From: Tigriopus japonicus
Taxonomy: Eukaryota; Arthropoda; Copepoda; Harpacticoida; Harpacticidae
Reading direction: 5' to 3'
DNA: 64,000 nt
NCBI GenBank assembly: GCA_010645155.1
Contig: CM021323.1
Location: 7,256,250-7,320,249, forward strand
Shown here: in pieces, positions 12,801 to 24,663 of the stretch
Position numbering within the stretch: the first letter of the stretch is position 1
Layout of the letters: each line of letters begins with the position of its first letter
Notes under the pieces: generated by a model
Databases searched by the model: none
Seen by the model: the letters and a program-made list of their open reading frames with translations, nothing else
Told to the model about the DNA's origin: nothing
Program-made: the position numbers and the translations under genes

Positions 12801-15800
12801 CTGTCATTTGTTCAGATTTTTAATCGAGTGGTCTCAACTCTTCTAAATTTGAAACATGACCAATTTTGAAAGAAAAACGTTGTTACCTTTTTACTTTTTA
12901 AAAATTACAAAAATACGTTTACTTACTCAACTAAAGTAGACAATGGCCAATCTTTTACATAAGCCAAAACAGCAATGATAATCGTAAACACTGCCAGCCA
13001 TACCAAAGCAAGAACCAAAGCCCAAATTCGTTTGTATTTCTTCGTGATCCACCACATTGGAATCATCAAAAGGGGCGATAATATGAAGAAATATAAATCG
13101 TTGGTCAAAAACCACGTATGTCCCAAACACTGAAATTGAATGGCGTTTTTCATATAGATATTGAAACCTCTATATTTATGAAAGAACTTACAAATCCTTG
13201 ATCAAAGACAAAGATGTTGTAGTACAACAAGTTTGTATACCATACATCTTTGCACATTTCAACCTCAAACTCCACATTATTAAGCGGACCAATGTCAAAA
13301 TACTTGTACACTGTTGCACTGAAGAATATCATCATTGCGTACACTCCCGTTAATCTAAAAAGTAGGAGAATTATGACAAGTGTCATTTTTAGCCCAACAT
13401 TTTTCTTCTCACCGAAGATAGCGATGGATGTAGAAAAGTGGAATATTCAAGCGGCCTTCATTTCGGTCCAATTCTTTGAAGGTCAAATAGGCCGTGAGAA
13501 CACCACTGAGAACGAAAAAACTATCTACACATACATGACCATTCAAAATTGTACGAAAGAGAAACGGTTCCACAAACTGAAAAAGCCAAGAGTCACATAA
13601 TCATTTATGGATCATGGCACTGGATTAAAACTTGCCTCATCTCCCACGTGGAACATATTCTTCAGGGGTAATCCAAGACACGAAGAGTACGTATGGGACG
13701 CAAGGACCCAACTCATGGATAAGAATCGAATTCCATCCAAGCAACTCAAATGATCTTTGTTCTCGGACTTTTCCACCACTCTAAAGAGTTTCGTGCAATT
13801 ATAGTGCAGAGAAAATCCAACCAACCAATTATCAGTGGGTGCTATTATTTGAGGGAAAAGATTATTACAATTTTGTTGTTGAAAGACTTTGAAAATGAAA
13901 TCCAATCTGCATACCCAAACATTTGTTCCTCTGCCATTGATAGATCCAATCGTAAATTGTGCCTAATGCCACCAAAGCCAAAAATATTCCAATCGTGACT
14001 CTGAAAGAAATAATGAAACCATTTAAAATTTGTAGTAAAAGAATATACTCTGTTCAGACATGAGATCTATTCTTACATAAACAGGATGTCCCCCGTTTCA
14101 AAGGGCTTGTCAGATTTGTTCTCAATGCAGTTTTGAGGAGACATAATGAAGAGTTCATCCGTTGACGACAACGTCAAGCTATAAAGGCCCAACAAGTTCT
14201 CGATATCAGAGAAAGAACACGAATCTGGCAAACATATGCCAAATTTGCCAAATCCCCCTCCAAGAAGAGCCTAAAAGAAAATGGTTTGAGAAATTTTCAG
14301 TTTCCCTAGTCAACCTTGAACTTTTAAGACTCACTCTGGCTTCTGGAACATTCAAAAATGCCGCTCCACTGGGGGAGAGCAAATTCAATCCCCTTGTGTG
14401 TCGTTCACGTTTGATATCATCCAAGGTAGTTATGGTTGGTGAAGATTGGTTGACAGCCAACATGGTAACGTAGCAATATTTGCCTTCAAACTGGCCTGTG
14501 CTTGTGGTTGTGTTAAAAATGGCTTTCACTTCCACACAAGAAGATGGGGAACCTGGGGAGATGAAGTTGCCTTGAGTGAAAAATCCGTCCGTGGGATATT
14601 TTCCCATGGCATCCCACACTGGAAAAACAGAAACTTGTCTAATTACTTCCAGAGGTTCCCTTATGAATGCGAACGGTATCACCGATAGCAATTTAAACGT
14701 GCTCTTGTTATTCAAACTCGAGCAAGGCCAATCAAATAACCTAACTTGGGATTCACTTAAGAGTACTTCATGTAAATAGACCTTAAAGACAAATTTAGCA
14801 AAGTGGTATATTTTGTTAAAATATGCCAAAACACTAATGACATGACAAGGCCCAATCCAATTAAGAAGTTAAAAAAGCACGTCGTGAGAATGCCTTTTTA
14901 ACCCATGTCATCTTAAATTCGTAAATCTCAGTTAAAGGCGTATCTGCCAATAAAGCTATATCCATAGTCCATTCAACAGGACAGAAATAGGCGTTTCATT
15001 TAACTGCAGGGTGGCTCGGAATAAATGAAACACATTCAAAAACCAGGACATGCTAAATAACGAGTGTTTTGGAAGATTAAAAGAAGCAAGACTTTAACAC
15101 TTTGTTGGCCTTTTCTGGCCGTTTAATAGAATCTTTTTGTGTGGATATTGATAGCAGAACAAAAATGAAATTAGGAATTGAATTTGTTTGTCCAGATTTC
15201 CACAAGGTTTTCACGCACAACTTGCCTCAAACGCTTGATGGAGGTGATTTTATTTTGAGCACGAATTACCTCAATCTGTTCTCTTGGCAGCATACAAATT
15301 TGGTCACAAGAATCCCGGCTTTATTTGTTTGACTACATTCAAACATTGTTTTAAGATTTTCAGCTAAACCGAATACTAAAACTCAGTGACTGGAAATTCC
15401 AAAGTTATGTTTCAAGATTTTTCCATCAAGATTTTTTCATATTCTTGAAATTTCATGCTTGAAAAGCCAAGACAGCGAGCTACTTCCACACTATTTTCAA
15501 TTTCGAAACTGGTGTTTAGTTTACAAAATGATTTCTGCAAACAAAAAAAGGAAAATTTATGTAAGCTCATTGTAGCAGCGTCGGAAATCACTTGTAAACG
15601 GTTTTGGATGCCAAAGTTTTGTTCAACTTGCGAGCGCTTGTCTCGCACAACTTTGTTTACCCTGTAAATTAAAAAAAAACGACTAGACAAAGCCATTGGA
15701 ACACACTCAATCCTTGTCGGAAAATCAGACAAGAGGCCATAATCCGACAGGATTCCATAACTACAAACAAAGTTCACATTTTAAAGTCAATCGTTCACAT

Positions 15801-18678
15801 TACGCTATTACGCCAAATTCGAGTCCGTTTCTCAAAAAATCAGCATTTCGAATCCACGTTTTGTGCTGATAATGCGATGAAGGAGCATTAAACAACCTTG
15901 ATTTTGGTACACTTGGGCTATTTGAAGCAAATAAGTTAAAACTAGACCTACTACGGGTGTTCCAAGGAACACTATTAAAAATGTGTTACTTAATGAGAGT
16001 ATCTATTTGAAAAAACACAGTTAAGGTAATGATGGGTGTGCTCAAAAGAAAAATAATGATTGGATGTTTTGCATACCGTTGTGCAAATCAAGTAATTCTG
16101 GTAACCCTAATCAATTTACCTGACGCTTAAAAAAGAAATGGAACACCGAATCACCACTTTTTCAAAAAATATGAATGAAACTTTAGACCAATCGAAGCTA
16201 GATTATGTTTTTGTTGACGTGAAGCATTAGCAAAAGCATTCGTATTCCAGTTGATTTTTTAGAGCCATCGCCAATGGCCAATTTCGAAAAAAATCGTAAA
16301 ACTTGTCAAAATAACTTAATAATTTTGGCCTTAAGTGAGGCCAACGGGATCGTGAACAAAAACACATTTAGCTAAAGAATTACCACTTACCTACAGCAAT
16401 GGCTTTTTGTTCCTTTTCATGTTAACCACCCTTGTTGATGTGAGCACCAACGATAATGAGGCATGCAGGGGGAGGTTTAAATGATCTCTTCAAAAATCTT
16501 ATCGCGGGCGGATGAAAGAAGAGAAAAGGCTTGTTCGTCAATGGAAGATTTTGGTCAGTGCAAAGGTTTTAGCGTTTTACAGACCGCCCTTATTACTTAG
16601 ATGCTACAAAAAATGTCGAATTGCAAGTTTGGATATTTTGACTCTAGGTTTTGTAAGAATTTGCAAAACTATTCTTTTGAGTAAAAAATGGCAAACACTT
16701 AAAAAAGACCTTTGACATTGAAGAGAAACAAGAACAAAACACGGCATTTTGTTGGTTCCCATACAACTCCCCCAACAGTGATCTCCCCCTGTAGGTTTGC
16801 ACCAGGTGATCTCCGCCAAGGTAAACTCCCCCAGCACTTATCTCCACCAAGGTTAACTCCACCAACAATCAACTCCGCCAACATTGAACTCCGCCACGGT
16901 AAACTCCACCAGGGTTAACTCCCCCAACAATCATCTCCGCCAACAATGATTTCCCCCACGGTGAACTCCGCCACGGTAAACTCCACCACGGTAAACTCCG
17001 CCACGGTAAACTCCGCCACGGTAAACTCCGCCACGGTAAACTCCGCCACGGTAAACTCCGCCACGGTAAACTCCGCCATGGTAAACTCCTCCACGGTAAA
17101 CTCCGCCAAAAGTGATTTCCGCCATGGCAAACTCCACCCCAAGAAACTCCGCCTCAAAGAACACTCACTCAAAGTCCCTGGGTAGGCCGTGAATGGATTT
17201 GGTAAACATATAGTTGGTTTTTAATGGTCTCAGTGTGAGCATGAGAAGTGATTTTTCTAACAAAATGAAATTTGACAAGGGTGGAGTTTATTTTGTCGCG
17301 ACTGATACAATGGCGCAATTTCTTTTGGTGGAAATCATCAGGGGATTGGCAGAGATTACCGTGGCGGAGTTCACAATGGCGGAGCTTACCATAGTGGAAT
17401 TTACCGTGGTGGAGTTTCCCGTGGAGGAGTTTCCCGTGGCGGAGTTTCCCGTGGCGGAGTTTCCCGTGGCGGAGTTTCCCGTGGCGGAGTTTCCCGTGGC
17501 GGAGTTTCCCGTGGCGGAGTTTCCCTTGGCGGAGTTTCCCTTGGCGGAGTTTCCCTTGGCGGAGTTTCCCGTGGCGAAGTTTTCCGTGGCGGAGTTTACC
17601 GTGGTGGAGTTTACCGTGGCGGAGTTCACCGTGGGGGAAATCATTGTTGGCGGAGATGATTGTTGGGGGAGTTAACCCTGGTGGAGTTTACCGTGGCGGA
17701 GTTCAATGTTGGCGGAGTTGATTGTTGGTGGAGTTAACCTTGGTGGAGATAAGTGCTGGGGGAGTTTACCTTGGCGGAGATCACCTGGTGCAAACCTACA
17801 GGGGGAGATCATTGTTGGGGATGGCCACCCATTTTGTTTGGTACCTTGATGGTTTTGGAGCTTTACAATACAAATAAGTGCTTATAACATCACTTACACT
17901 TGTACTTACCCAAAAAAGTGGCCATTTGTTGAGAATTTTCTCGTGCAAGAACGAACAAATAAAGTGTACATTTTATTCCAAAATCCAAACAAAAGGTGTT
18001 CAAACTTGCAATTCGACATTTTTCATGGCATCTAATTCACAAGGGCGGTCTGTAAATTGCGAAAACCCTTAAACTGCCCAAATTCTCACGAGCCACCCAC
18101 TGTTGCCAAACAAGCCTTTTCTCTTCTTTCATCCGCCCGCGATAAGATTTTTGAAGAGATCACTCAAACCTCCCCCTGCATTTCTCATTCATTTGTTAGT
18201 TTGTAATGAGGCTATCACAATTTTCTTTAAGACACAGAAGCTTACGAGAATCTAAACAAGAAAACTAAAGATTTCTGGGAGCAACAAACGAATTTAGAGT
18301 CTTGCTTATATGCCATAAATATCGTTGTCATAGAAAGCATTGATAATTCATTAAGCCATGCTTACCTAACTTTGGTATTGAATCCACGTAACACATGAAC
18401 TATTGATGCAAATACTCACTTTTTAGAGGCCATCTTCCTCCTGATCCAGCTTCAAATGATCCTAAGGGGTTCAATAATCGGACCACAAAAGTTGTCAAAT
18501 CTTCCACACATTTTCCAGAGACGAGTTCTTCTAAATCCTCTCTGAAATCCAAGGTTCTAAATTTGTAGGCGAAGTCTTCGTAATCAAAAGAAATCCTTGC
18601 AGATTGGAACTTTTCGCTGAAACAACTATGGAGACCAAAGAGTGAAAACAAGATCCAACAACAAAGTCTTGGCTTCAT
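9851..18678 (-). CDS. Nose-resistant-to-fluoxetine (NRF-6)-like acyltransferase, 727 aa, 12 exons
   Basis: A multi-pass membrane protein with an N-terminal NRF domain and a C-terminal acyltransferase-3 domain; family members act in lipid transport or acylation at membranes. Exons on the minus strand are 18678-18420, 14618-14335, 14270-14077, 14000-13915, 13841-13636, 13576-13413, 13354-13192, 13129-12927, 12452-12323, 12263-12068, 10210-10062 and 10000-9851; phases agree throughout (2184 nt). Seen: a signal peptide beginning MKPRLCCWILFSLF; WDAMGKYPTDGF and FGICLPDSC in the NRF part; CLDGIRFLSMSWVLASHTY with R313 and H324; VDSFFVLSG; FYIHRYLRLTGVYAM; LGHTWFLTNDLYFFILSPL; KPWCRCQPYILGLMVGYLL; INSFLSWEGFVPLSRLTYC. 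The inner Met at 18678 was chosen over the one at 18714 because it starts the signal peptide and lies 36 bp below an AAATATAAG box (18714-18722). Most introns are about 60-75 bp; introns 1 (3801 bp) and 10 (1857 bp) are swollen by transposons. Intron 5 appears to use a GC donor. Confidence 0.92.
10935..11789. mobile_element. Foldback (FB)-like transposon, copy 1, interior unsequenced
   Basis: The left end starts GGTGGCCATCTCTTTCCCCC. The right end, read inverted, starts GGTTCCCATACAACTCCCCC. Both continue into the same CAACAGTGATCTCC then GATCTCCGCC, CTTATCTCCACC and GGTTAACTCCACC short-repeat array. The exact 9-bp direct duplication GTAATGTGC flanks it at 10926-10934 and 11790-11798. The 529 Ns at 11105-11633 replace the core. 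It is in the opposite orientation to copy 2 at 16754-17829. Confidence 0.85.
11105..11633. other. Assembly gap (529 N)
   Basis: The undetermined bases lie wholly inside foldback copy 1, between its inverted arms. An unresolved palindromic tandem array is the likely cause. Apparent open frames across the gap are artefacts. Confidence 0.95.
16754..17829. mobile_element. Foldback (FB)-like transposon, copy 2, complete (1076 bp)
   Basis: The left terminus is GGTTCCCATACAACTCCCCC and the inverted right terminus GGTGGCCATCCCCAACAATG; both lead into CTGTAGGTTTGCACCAGGTG. The 9-bp direct duplication CATTTTGTT flanks it at 16745-16753 and 17830-17838. The inner arms are tandem arrays of a 15-bp unit: GTAAACTCCGCCACG around 16976-17100 and the inverse-type CCGTGGCGGAGTTTC around 17401-17580. 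A short non-repetitive spacer (about 17110-17340) joins the arms. Long inverted repeats made of short tandem subrepeats with a 9-bp duplication are the hallmark of Drosophila FB elements. Confidence 0.88.
16976..17580. repeat. 15-bp tandem subrepeats in the two foldback arms
   Basis: The left arm repeats GTAAACTCCGCCACG and the right arm repeats CCGTGGCGGAGTTTC with small variants (CCTTGGCGGAGTTTC). Because 15 is divisible by 3, both strands stay open and give spurious pentapeptide-repeat proteins (TVNSA, EFPVA). Confidence 0.9.
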
Positions 18679-19351
18679 TTTGCAAGTTACTCTAAAGTCC
18701 AGACTGCTGCACACTTATATTTATTTGAATATGATGTAGATAAGATTTGACAATCAATCTCATTCTAGGAAGGCAGGTTTATTTTTGATGTCCATGAATC
18801 ACGCAAGAGGTCAAGCAGCACATTCGTTACTTTTAAAGTCTTTCATAATTCAGGGAGGGATTTGTAGTCCTTGCTGACAAATCTTATAATATTGAATTCC
18901 AATTGGCAGCCCATTGTCATACATGAACAACGAATAAATGAGTCATGCTTTATATCAAACCCTGCGTCACTTCTATCATGCAAATTATCAAGTTGTGAGT
19001 TTCATATCTCGGCCGCTAGAGGAGCTGCAGGTTTCTTCTCTTATCTAAGTTCTGTAGATTGAAAAAAACCGCAGGAATGCCCATTTATGCTCGGAAATGC
19101 TTCTTTCCCTTCATGTGGAATGGATGCAATTTATACTCAGTTCAAACGAGATGCGGAAATTAAAGGCTTGGCTCATCTTTGGAACCTCTGTTGGATATTT
19201 TAAAATGAAAAGGAAATTAAAGAGAGTGAGTGCAATGTTAAAAAATGCCGCTGAATGTGTCAATCGGAGACAACCTTAATGAAGACGATGGGAGTTTTGT
19301 ATGATGCTTTGACTGAAGTGTGATAAGAAATAAACAACTACATAGTTTCAA
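18679..19351. other. Intergenic between divergent NRF-like and kelch genes
   Basis: This is the shared upstream region of the minus-strand acyltransferase gene and the plus-strand kelch gene. The acyltransferase TATA-like box AAATATAAG is at 18714-18722. No TATA box is evident for the kelch gene, so an upstream non-coding exon is possible. Confidence 0.5.
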
Positions 19352-20588
19352 ATGACAATGGAGAGCTTGACCCTAACAAATCTTGATAGAAGAGCAAGAA
19401 AATATCGGAGACATCAGTGGGTTCTGACGCTCATCTTTCTGGTATTATTTCTCATCTCTCTCGGCTTTATCATCGTTGAAAAAGTAATAGACCATCTTTC
19501 TAAAGATCATACTAAAGGTGAAATGGTCATGTGCGTATTAAAAATGCTCGTTTTGACTTGATTTATAACGCTTCTTCATCCTTAGAATCAATTAAATTAA
19601 GTGGTTCAAGCGGAGTTATTTGGACCATTGGCGGGGACGAAGACAATTCGGTTGAAATAATCGATATCGGGAACTCTGGTGATGGAAAATGCAAACCCAT
19701 TCCTAACTTGACCTTCAAGGATAAGGTCTTTGGAGCATTTGGATTTTTAGAGGACGATGGACGACCTGTAGTTTGTTGCGGAAGAAACGAAAATAAATGC
19801 ATTTCATGGACGGGATCAGAGTGGCAGGATCATCCAACCACCAGTTCCAAAGAGACCACGTTAGAGCTTCCGATCTATGCTGGTGTGGTTTTCTATGATC
19901 ATGAAACCTTATGGATCTCAGGTATGAGTGGGAATGTTTGCCATTCGAAGCAAGTTTAGGGTAAGATTCTTCATTTTTATGTATTGTAGGGGGAAAATCT
20001 GTTCAATCAAATTCGGCGATCCCAACCAGTTTGTTGTTTAAGAAGAAATATGGGTTTGCCCCCGGTCCAATTCTACCGGAACCTCGATATGGCCACTGTT
20101 TGGTTTCTGTGGATAACTCCGTGGATAATAATGGGCACTCTGGACATCTCTTGGTTGGTGGGAAGCCATTTACGAAGGCGGTTCACATCTTCTCACAGGG
20201 TCATTGGTACCAACAAGCTCCCATTTCTGATGCTAGACATGGATCCGCTTGTGCCAAGGTGAACCTTGACAGTGGAACGTCCGTTGTGGTCGTGGCCGGA
20301 GGTTATAATCTATATGGAAGTTCCTCTGATGTGGATATGTTCTCGTTGGAGACATTGGAATGGACCAGAGGGACGACAAAACTGCCTTTTCCTCTCCATT
20401 ATGGAGCTGTGGTTCCTCGAGGGAATACTTTCTTGATCCTGGGTGGCAATGGAGCGAATGGCACCAGACACAAAGACATTCTAAAGTATGATCCTTCTCG
20501 GGGTGCTTGGAAGTTGTTGGGTCTACGAATGGCCATTCCTCGGGTCTATTTCCTGGCCATGTCAATCTCGGAGAACCAGAGCTGCTAA
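19352..20588 (+). CDS. Single-pass membrane protein with kelch-type repeats, 366 aa, 3 exons
   Basis: Exons are 19352-19517, 19586-19921 and 19990-20588, with introns of 68 bp each and phase 1 at both junctions. The N-terminus has a basic stretch (RRARKYRRHQ), then one hydrophobic segment (about residues 22-45, WVLTLIFLVLFLISLGFIIV), consistent with a type II signal anchor. The lumenal or extracellular part carries kelch-blade-like repeats: VIWTIGGDEDN, LWISGGKS, RYGHCLVSV with LLVGGK, RHGSACAKV with VVVAGGYN, and HYGAVV with LILGGNGANG. Kelch propellers bind protein partners, but the partner here is unknown. Start is 19352 or the second Met six bases later. No TATA box is seen upstream, so an extra 5' exon cannot be excluded. 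Confidence 0.82.
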
Positions 20589-23500
20589 TGTCAAATTCCA
20601 CTGACTGACTGTTTGACTGACTGACTCTCTCACACTGACATGAACCTTGAAGGACAGACAAGACTGACTATGCTTGACTTTCCACGAAATGACCTTGGCA
20701 TTGCAATTGTATCCACGTGTCCTGACAATTTTGTGACACGAAGTATTTGCTCCCATCCAGTCAGGATGGTTTCTCGAGCGATTCAGAAGGTGGAACCACG
20801 AGACCTTCAGTGTTCCAAGTTCTCTTTTGCTAGATCCTCCCTAAGAGCCGTCCTATGTTAAACAAACCGTGAAGAGAACGAGGGAAAATGAAAGAAGGCC
20901 AAGTCAGAAAAAAGAGAGGTAACTCTCGATCGAGGTCAAATTAAGCGAAAAAAAGAGGAAAATCATTTCCGACGGATTTTTCTCACTTTAAGAAAACTTT
21001 CCGACCCAATTTTTCCGCTCTGTTTAGCATTCCGGCTGAAATGAAATTCTCTATAAATTATACAGTACTTCAGAGATCCATGACATATCAAATAAAAGCG
21101 AACCTCCAATTGAACAGAACCACTGAAATTAAAATGACGAGGCTGGTGATGAGTAATAAGATTTCTTGCAACGATCAATCGATTTCGTTCCTTTGCAAAC
21201 CATAAGAGAAAAATATTTTGCCAAAACAAAAAGGGGGAACTGTTTGCAGTACATTTTTGACCTCAGGAGGACTTATGGATACCCACGTTTAGAGAATTTC
21301 ATTTCAGCCGGAATGCTAAACAGAGCGGAAAAATCGGGTCGGAATGTTTCCTGTTGTTAATAAGTATGTTTTAAGTGAAATTCAAGTTTTCTGTTGTTAA
21401 TAAGATAAATGAAACATTAGAAACATGCGAATTTTGTGCTTATACGAGTATTTCTCCTCCTTTACTTCTCCACAAATTTACAATAATTATTATCATCAAA
21501 TTATTAAATTATCATCATTAGCTTATTGGTCAATATACGGCTCTAAGCCACACGTTAAAGGTCTTCAGAAGATTTACTCTTAAGAACAGGCCATGTATTA
21601 TTCCTTGGATAACTCCATAACGACATTTGAAAAAGCATCATTTTTGTATTAAACGTTGAATCTTACATATTATTCAATATTTCAAGCTTAAGAATCTATA
21701 TGGGATCAATTTGTAGGTCCTCCCCTGTTTAAAGCTGCACTGCATATAGCTCTCCAATTTTGTTTTGGCAAAATCTTTTGTGCGTGCCGGAGCCTTGTAC
21801 TCCGAAATAAACCCACTAAACCCAACGACGATGTCTTTGATTCACACAGATTTATTTTCAATTGATCACAACGCAGAACTTTTAGTTCTTCCTGCTTCTT
21901 CTCCATACTTGTTAATTATGTGAAAACGACCAAAGAGGGCGCCTCCAAGCGCGGGAAAATACAAATAATCAAGGGTGGCGAATCCGGCCATCAACATCTT
22001 TATTTTGAATTTCGTATTTGCCAATGAGACTTTTCCAATGTTGGACAGCATACGTAAGTACATCAATTTTTTAACTCAATGAAACTCCCGAGTCACAACT
22101 TAGTACAAAGAAAGTTGCACTAATTAAAGTAACTATCTCTCTTGTTATCTTTTAGGGCTTAATCGTTCATTTTGTCTAAAGTTTGCTCTCTACTTGCAAA
22201 ACTTCAAACTCGGGTATTCAAGGAAGTCACGGGAATTAGGTTGGAAATGAAATTGGAAGTCGATTAAAAAAAGGGGTCCTTACTGACTCAATTCTTCATC
22301 TCCGTTCAATTCATTGCTATCATGCACTGGCCTTGAAGGTCCAGTCATTTGATTCCCCTTTCGTTGATATTAGAGTGGATGGGAAACCATTGCGCTTCAA
22401 CAAATCGGACCAATCCGCTTTTCCGAGAAGCCATTTTTAGGTTCCTTGAAACGGGTCATCTGTCATGGTTCTGACCTTGATTATGTCACTCTGGCGTTTG
22501 CCAAGTCATCCTTCTCACCATCAACAAGAAGCGTGATATCCGAGAGAAGTGATGCTTAAAAAGATTAGGGTTTTCAGAACATCCTTCTTGATCTCCTGGC
22601 CGAGAAATCATCTTCAATTTTGGTAACAAAGATGGGTTTGATACGTTAATCTTGTAACCATTTAAAATGAAGCTTTTCAAATGATTCAGGGACTATTTAT
22701 GTGTGTTGACGATTGATAAGCTTTAGCTTTTGCGTTTAGCTAGGATTGAGTAAATTAAGAAGGTAGATTTGGGATTTTGGGAGCAAAAAGTGATCTCGAA
22801 AAATTGCCAGCCATGGATTAAATTTGATGTCGAATCCTTGCACAAAAGGAGTTACTTTTTCTTATGGTATTTGATGAAGTCTTAAGAGTTTCATGTATTA
22901 TTACAAAGGTTTCCAAATGTATTGTAAGTTTTAAAAAAATCATGCTTAAACGCACTGAAATAAGGACACTAGTGAATCCAGGTATTCCTGATGCCCAACT
23001 TTGGTTTGATTTTGATCGCAAGATAAAGTGCTAAGCTTGAACTAATTGAGCTTTAAAGTGATGATAAACATAGGAAAATTGATTGCCTTGATAAGGACGT
23101 TTAATAAGGAATCGACGAGAGGTTGAAAAGACACATTAAAAAGGACGCCGAAGGAGTCTCTTTTCTTGGAAGCAAACCAAATATGACTATGTGAAAGGCC
23201 TGAAATGTCCTCTTTTTCTCGGGAACCATTGTGAAAGGGGCTTTTGGTTTTCAAGAATGCAAATTCAAGTTCCACGAACTGGGTTCATTTGAGGACCATT
23301 CCTTCAACCATAGTTTGATGATGCACTAAAACAGAGACTGGCTCCATTTGACCCTTAAGTGCGATGGAACATCAAACTTTTTAGCCACGTTCTTATTTTG
23401 TACTCAAGTCTAACATTTTCGAATGGAGAATGGAACAACGAAATGCAAGCAGCAAGGGTTTCTGGAAGCCACAAGTTCGTTCCAAAGTCGTTTGAGGGGA

Positions 23501-24663
23501 AGAGTTCACCTCGAGTAAACCTAAATACAGTGTGAAAAGACACGCGAGAGGAATTTCAATGAGTCAACTTGTTCCTTCTTCCAAGGGGTTCCACATACAT
23601 TTCGGGAACATTTTAGTACACGTGCAAATATAGGATCCAAGGCTACAGAATGCCACCAAACCGACAGGATTGCTCTTGAAACAAATGGCAAAGAAAATGT
23701 TGGGGAAATAATTTTGAAACGTGTTATAACTTGAATTGTTTGACATTTCTTTAAGCTCTTGTTCATGTGTTTTCTCCGAATATTTGAGTATAAATTTCAA
23801 CATTTCATTCAAACTTGCAAATAGGCTCAAGGAAAATTCAACACTAAAATACTGAAAGTAACAAAACTGAACATTTGAGAATTGTAAAGTGTTGCAAACT
23901 GATGCAATGAATTCCCAAAACATTTGTAATCTTCGAAGCTATATGCATATTCTTTCCTTTCTTTCTTGTTTTTATTGGACATTATTTGGGACAAAAGTAC
24001 CTGATTCGATGTACTTCACTAATCAATCTTTCGCTTGCTTGCATCCAATGTCGTTGAAAATCAAACTGATCGCGGATGTTTTTCGTAGCAAAATATCGGA
24101 AAACGAATCAGATCGATAACAACTTGCGACAAAACACTCAAAACCTAATTATGTCATTGTTAACATTCGTGCTTTCATCATTGAGCATGAAATTTGCAAT
24201 ATTTACCGAAGTCTCTCTATCAACAGATGAGGAGCCACAAAAATTTACACATATGCAAAAAAGATGAGATAAATCATAGTTCTCTATATTCATTAATTCA
24301 AAGTCTAAAGCTTAAAGAGAAGGGGCACAATTAAGGGTTTGGATCTCGAGAAATGCTGTTGATAAGACCGAATAACTCGATCAGCCTTGCACACATATAT
24401 GTACTTGCAGTAGTGCAATGGCAAGTGTTGGCATGAATGTGTTTCTCTTGCTTTACCTTAATTAAAAAAGTAAAGATAAGGGTGCCGGTGAAGATAACGA
24501 GAGAGAATATGTCTTCAGTACCGACAAGGAAGCGTTAGAACACTTGATATTAAAGTGGGCAAACAGGCTAAAACGTCAAATTTATCTAAGGAATGACAAG
24601 AAACTGACTCGAAGTGACTGGTCATCTGAAGTTAATATCAATGTGAGGTTTTTTGAGTTCATC
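20589..24663. other. Intergenic region, no confident gene
   Basis: It starts with a short TGAC-rich run (about 20601-20627). The first plausible AATAAA for the kelch gene is near 21090, about 500 bp downstream. It contains the 55-bp inverted repeat pair at 20999-21344. I see no gene in the rest. Confidence 0.55.
20999..21344. mobile_element. MITE-like element with 55-bp inverted repeats
   Basis: Arm 20999-21053 begins TTCCGACCCAATTTTTCCGC and arm 21344-21290, read inverted, begins TTCCGACCCGATTTTTCCGC. Both continue through CTCTGTTTAGCATTCCGGCT and GAAATGAAATTCTCT with few mismatches. Spacer is about 236 bp. No clear target duplication. Confidence 0.65.

Larger units (their letters stand above)
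16463..18181. mobile_element. Long inverted-repeat element interrupted by foldback copy 2
   Basis: The left arm (16463 to about 16650) and right arm (about 18000 to 18181) are inverted copies. They share ATGCAGGGGGAGGTTT, GATCTCTTCAAAAATCTTAT, CGCGGGCGGATGAAAGAAG, TTTACAGACCGCCCTT and ATGTCGAATTGCAAGTTTG. No transposase frame is seen, and I could not define a target duplication. Confidence 0.75.
14619..18419 (-). other. Enlarged intron 1 of the NRF-like gene
   Basis: A 3.8-kb intron between the signal-peptide exon and the NRF-domain exon. It contains a long inverted-repeat element (16463-18181) with foldback copy 2 nested in it. The remainder (14619-16462 and 18182-18419) has no recognisable feature; a 121-codon minus frame at 15412-15777 resembles no family I know. 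Confidence 0.8.

Noticed and set aside
15412..15777. 121-codon minus-strand frame in NRF intron 1
   Set aside because: No splice sites linking it in phase to the NRF exons and no recognisable domain.
16976..17580. Regular short repeats suggesting a CRISPR array
   Set aside because: The units are contiguous 15-mers without spacers, in eukaryotic DNA, and belong to transposon arms.
16915..17675. Long open frames encoding TVNSA or EFPVA pentapeptide repeats on both strands
   Set aside because: They arise because the foldback subrepeat is 15 bp, a multiple of three. Both strands are open, there is no promoter, and the frames end at the transposon structure.
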